Source of the DNA: Monoraphidium neglectum
Taxonomy: Eukaryota > Chlorophyta > Chlorophyceae > Sphaeropleales > Selenastraceae
NCBI RefSeq assembly: GCF_000611645.1
Contig: NW_014013171.1
Location: forward strand, 2,254-27,181
Length of the DNA stretch: 24,928 nucleotides
Reading direction: 5' to 3'
Shown in pieces: positions 21,863-24,928 of the stretch (positions are counted from its first letter, which is position 1; the number at the start of each line of letters is the position of its first letter). The notes under the pieces are model-generated. The model saw nothing but the letters and a program-made list of their open reading frames with translations. It did not search any database and was not told the DNA's origin. The position numbers were made by a program, and so were the translations under genes.

Positions 21863-22813
21863 AACTTCTCGGCTGGTCGCACCCCGCCCCAAACGGCAGC
21901 CGCATTTGGTGCGGGCATCCTGCCAGCAAATGCACACACCCCACCTAGCGCCGGCGCCATGCCGCCCGCATGCGGCACAGCCGTGCAGGCGCCGGCGACA
22001 GTGACTGCACTCGCGCCTGCCGCCGCTCATCAAAGGGCTCCGCACTGGCCCGAGCCCTCTCCCCAGGCGGCATTTGCGCAGCTGTCAGATCTAGGGGTCA
22101 GCCAGCAGCTGCTGGGAGGCTGGGTGGCGTCTGACCTGGCGAGTGCGCAGGCATACCTGCAGGCTGCGCGGGGCGGCGACAGCGTCGGCGGCGGTGCAAG
22201 CTGCTATCAGGTGCGGGGCCTATGGGCGCTGGCGCATCAACATGTGGTATTGCATAGCCCTTGCGCTGTGCAACCTGCTTGGCTGGCGATCACACTTGCG
22301 CGTTCTCTGACAGCAGGCATCGCAGTCTTGGACTGAAGTATGCATTATCCGGTGATGTGTTGATCTGCAGGAGGCAGGGGCGGGCCTGCTGGAGGCGTTC
22401 GGCTATGCAGAAGAGGTTGCGATCGCGTCCGGCGGTGCCCTGGCGCGCTTCTGGGCGGACTGGGCCTGCCGCCCGCCACAGGGCTTGCTGCTGGCGGCAG
22501 CAGCCGCTGGGCAGCTGCCGCCGGGAGCACCCGTGCCCCAGGGCCCGTGGCTGCGGCTGGCGGCGGGATGGCCGCTGCAGCTGAGCGTGCCGTGCCTGCA
22601 GGTCGCGTATCGGGCGGTGCTGGCAGAGGGGCCGGCGGCGGCACAAGGGGCAGCAGGGCTGCCGCCCCAGCAGCATGCATGGCCGCCACAGCAGCAGCAG
22701 CAGCAGCAGCAGTATTGGCCGCAGGGAGCCCCGCACCAGGGGCGTTTGCCACCTGGGGCGGCTCCGCAGGGGGCTGGGCCGAGCCACGGCGTGCCACCAC
22801 AGGCATGGCCAGC

Positions 22814-22847
<34 letters not shown>

Positions 22848-23234
22848 CGCATGCCCTGCCAACCCATCCACTCCAACAGCCTGCCGCGGGCCCAACCGCC
22901 GCCGGTCACCAAGCCGCCAATTCAGCGACAGTGGGAGGGCGGTGGTGGGCCTGTTGGCGGCGGGGGCGCTGCAGACAGCGTGCTCGGGGAGCTGTCGCAG
23001 AGCGTCAGCCGGCCGAAGCGGGTCCTTGCGGGCGCCAACGCCAAGGAGAGGACGCAGCGCAGCCAGGGCAGCGGTGCAGCCAGTATGGCAGCAGTGGCGG
23101 GGGGCGCCCAGCAGCAGCAGAGGGGCATGAAGCGAGCGAAGCGGCAGGAGGGCGCCAGGCCGGCGCGCGGCGTCAACGGGGGCGCATCGGTGGTGGCCGC
23201 GGCGGCGGACGACTCCGACGACGACTTTGCGTGA
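14248..23234 (+). CDS. BRIP1: FANCJ/BRIP1-type Fe-S DNA helicase with long Q-rich tail
   Basis: FANCJ is a 5'-3' superfamily 2 helicase of the XPD family that unwinds G-quadruplexes and acts in crosslink repair. Start: GTCGCCATGG at 14248. Eighteen phase-consistent GT-AG exons: 14248-14763, 14956-15006, 15193-15360, 15646-15755, 15936-16034, 16181-16403, 16593-16649, 16832-16883, 17078-17282, 17479-17620, 17795-17914, 18121-18192, 18438-18557, 18711-18863, 19110-19195, 19476-19641, 19844-22210, 22371-23234; about 1856 residues (human 1249). Motifs: FPYKPYGTQ near 20, Walker A APTGSGKT 44-51, an acidic insertion, [12 protein letters not shown] (Ia), Fe-S cysteines 196, 211, 220 and 262, DEAH 305-308, [25 protein letters not shown] (V), [10 protein letters not shown] (VI, 780-789). 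FANCJ fits better than XPD or RTEL1 because of the FPYKPY start, the insertion between I and Ia, and the [11 protein letters not shown] and LLSGEQWY blocks. From about 840 the tail is Q/P/G-rich, with a PIP box QTSIGQFF at 1123-1130, polyQ runs, a basic KRAKR stretch and an acidic DDSDDDFA end. Confidence 0.93.
15559..15603. repeat. (GC)n(AC)n microsatellite in FANCJ intron 3
   Basis: A pure alternating purine-pyrimidine run of GC then AC dinucleotides sits in the intron between the third and fourth Fe-S cysteines of the helicase gene. It lies about 40 bases before the acceptor. A shorter AC-rich patch is in intron 7 (about 16780-16830). Confidence 0.9.
20870..20893 (+). other. PIP box (PCNA-interaction motif) in the FANCJ tail
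   Basis: The eight codons read QTSIGQFF, which fits the canonical Q-x-x-[ILM]-x-x-[FY]-[FY] motif exactly. It lies in exon 17 in the disordered Q-rich tail, far from the helicase core. It resembles PIP boxes of known PCNA clients, for example those ending in SITGFF or LDDFF. PCNA binding is inference. Confidence 0.75.
21659..21712 (+). repeat. Pure (CAG)18 tract coding polyglutamine in FANCJ
   Basis: Eighteen uninterrupted CAG codons encode residues about 1386-1403. Other in-frame CAG runs in the same tail lie near 20934-20962, 21250-21290, 21827-21862 (11 CAG plus CAA), 22690-22712 and 22817-22848. Purity at codon level suggests recent slippage, not selection on protein sequence alone. Confidence 0.95.
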
Positions 23235-23894
23235 TGGCGGCGGCCAGGGTGTTCAGCCCTGCCACGGGCAGCTGCATTGACCAGCTACCACGTGGTGGCA
23301 GGCCGCTTGCGCAACTCTTGTTTAGATTGCTGTGGCACCTTTGTGGCACGTGTGGTGAAATCCTGTGCAGCCAGTACCTCAAACAACTCACAACTGCATT
23401 TACCCTGTACATCACAACTAACTTGAGGCACAGCCAATAAGTGTGGTCACATGTTGTAATAACAGGACCTAAGATAACATGCGTCGGCCGGCCTGCCTTG
23501 ATGACGTCAGCAGGCCGGGTTGACCACAAACAAAGCGGGGCCGCCGTGGCAAGACGGCCCGTGCTTGCAGCAACAAAACAAGGCGGGTTTGCAGGACATG
23601 CACAGAGTGTTGAGCCATGTCTCAACTCTAACACCCTTGCACATGCGCTGGCCATGCGGGCAGCATGGCTCCCATTTACCCGCTGCCACAGCACGCTAAG
23701 CAGCCACGATGCTGGTAGCTGGCTCGGTCGCGCACCGCCAGCCCCAGCCGACGGTGCAGGCTGCTGACTGCGCAGACTCGATCAGAAAACTGCGCAGCCC
23801 AAAACTATCAAATCATGGCTTTTTGAGCAGGAAGGCGTCCGCTTTTGAGCCGCAGACATGTGTGGCCGCGGCAGGTCCGGGCGGGGGGGGGCGC
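23235..23894. other. Convergent 3' intergenic region between FANCJ and SKI2
   Basis: About 660 bases lie between the stops of two convergent genes. The left part holds the FANCJ 3' UTR up to the signal at 23455. No TTACA was found for the opposing SKI2 gene. Short open frames have no recognisable domain. Confidence 0.6.
23455..23459 (+). promoter_or_regulatory. TGTAA polyadenylation signal of FANCJ
   Basis: TGTAA occurs 221 bases after the FANCJ stop, in a locally AT-richer stretch. It is the chlorophycean-type signal and supports both the gene's 3' end and the green-algal origin. Confidence 0.6.
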
Positions 23895-24475
23895 TCACGA
23901 CACGTAGAGCGACGCGGCGAAGACGACGTCCCTCTTGATGGCTGCGCTGGCGTCCTGCATCTTCTGGAACAGCGCCGTGTCCCCCATCACGCGCGCCGCA
24001 TCCATGACCTTGGGGAAATTTGAGGGGGAGGGTAAGCAAGGTGGTGAGGCGGGGGTTGCGGGGACGGGATGGGATTGCATTGGGGAGCGATTGTGGGGGA
24101 GGGATGCATGAGCAGATTGATGTGTGACGCCGGTAGGGCCGTGTCAGTGAGGCGCGTGGACCAAAAGCAGCCGAGCCTTGCGGAGCGTTGGCTACGCTAC
24201 ATCACAGCCAAAGCAACGCGCAGCAAGGCTCGGCTCACGGCTGCCAAGGCTGCTGGAGCGCGCCCCCAACAGGACCCCCTCCCCCCTAAGCACATGTGTG
24301 CAACCACTGCTGCCCCCAGGGTGCGGCCCCGCGGCCCTCCGGCCCCTCGTCCCCGCCTCACCTCCCTGCAGCACTGGTCGAGGCGCACGACCGCGCGCAC
24401 TATGGAGCCCTCCATCACGTCGGTCAGCCCCGTGATGACGCTGAAGGGCGTGCCGCGCGCCCACTCATACACCAC
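23895..24475 (-). CDS. SKI2: SKI2-type exosome-cofactor RNA helicase, last two exons
   Basis: Exons 24475-24362 (38 codons) and 24008-23895 (37 codons plus TGA) are joined in phase 0 by a GTGAGG...CCCCAAG intron (24361-24009). The product ends [32 protein letters not shown], then [19 protein letters not shown] and [10 protein letters not shown]. This is the C-terminal DSHCT helical domain of SKI2/MTR4 DExH helicases. The YEWARGTPF wording and the FAASLYV end fit SKI2 (cytoplasmic Ski complex, which feeds mRNA to the exosome) better than MTR4. The helicase core lies upstream, to the right of the window. An acceptor CCACCCCAG precedes 24475, so this is an internal gene fragment, not a complete CDS. 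Confidence 0.88.
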
Positions 24476-24564
24476 CTGGGGTGGGGGGGAGGAGAACGGA
24501 TGGCGATGGGGGCGATCAGCTTTGGGGCGGGGGCGGACGGATTAGGACGTGCGCGTGCATGCGC

Positions 24565-24646
<82 letters not shown>

Positions 24647-24928
24647 ACGCGCGCGCTTCTCAAGGACGCCGTGGCGCCTGGTGAGCCGGGGGCCCTGCTG
24701 GTGGCGGGGCGGGTCCATCGTCGACCAGCACGGCCCGCGGCACAAGCGGCTGCCACAACCCAGCCACTCCTATCTTGACTCGTCCTGGCAACACCTGCCC
24801 CTGCCCCAAAACGATACCGCCAAGCAGCAGCGATCGAGGCACTCGTCAAACCCAGCCCGCGCCGCCCGCCTGCCCTGTCACAAGGAACAGGCGGGACTGG
24901 CCGGGACGTCGGCCCCTGGGCCCACCCC
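24476..24928 (-). other. SKI2 intron sequence, no exon recognised
   Basis: The sequence upstream of the SKI2 exon acceptor holds a long (GC)n(TG)n run and GC-rich unique sequence up to the window edge. I could not place another SKI2 exon here, so this is probably a single intron of at least 450 bases. Confidence 0.5.
24559..24656. repeat. (GC)n(TG)n microsatellite in SKI2 intron
   Basis: Nearly 100 bases of alternating purine-pyrimidine: GC dinucleotides, then TG with one TTTG interruption near 24614, then a GC-rich end. The Val-Cys and His-Thr open frames across it are repeat artefacts. Confidence 0.95.

Noticed and set aside
20600..22060. Poly-Cys, poly-Leu and poly-Ala frames opposite or offset to the FANCJ tail
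   Set aside because: They are alternative readings of CAG/CTG triplet tracts in the coding exon.

Overview
This is nuclear DNA from a eukaryote, most probably a green alga (Chlorophyta, likely Chlorophyceae). It is GC-rich, its genes carry many short GT-AG introns, CAG and AC/TG microsatellites are frequent, and a TGTAA polyadenylation-type signal follows at least two genes. The organism call is an inference from these traits and from the gene set. No species is identified.

Layout, left to right. (1) 1-1157, minus: decayed remnant of a PIF1-family helicase of the kind carried by Helitron transposons, with in-frame stops and no Walker A motif. (2) 2373-5691, minus: nine-exon WD40 gene matching DCAF12, a substrate receptor of CUL4-DDB1 ubiquitin ligases. 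(3) 6588-8408, minus: two-exon homologue of the splicing-associated nuclear protein ESS2 (DGCR14/Bis1), with an apparent one-base frameshift in exon 2. (4) 9336-13059, minus: two-exon gene for a roughly 1184-residue secreted, sequon-rich protein ending in an Ala/Gln helix that includes a 72-bp (24-residue) tandem repeat. (5) 14248-23234, plus: 18-exon gene for a FANCJ/BRIP1-type iron-sulphur DNA helicase. All helicase motifs and four Fe-S cysteines are present, followed by a disordered Q-rich tail of about 1000 residues that contains a PCNA-binding (PIP) box. (6) 23895-24475 and beyond, minus: the last two exons of a SKI2-type RNA helicase, whose gene extends past the recognised exons.

The genes are unrelated housekeeping or lineage-specific loci, not a functional cluster. 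Genes 2 to 4 are tandem on the minus strand. The secreted-protein gene and FANCJ are head to head across about 1.2 kb, and FANCJ and SKI2 converge.

The most interesting points are the FANCJ tail (PIP box, polyQ tracts, an unrecognised C-terminal domain), the modular secreted protein, the DCAF12 homologue in an alga, and the ESS2 frame break. I did not find a mobile defence system, CRISPR array or prokaryote-style operon. Exon boundaries were placed by eye from splice motifs, phase consistency and remembered family sequences, and no search was run.
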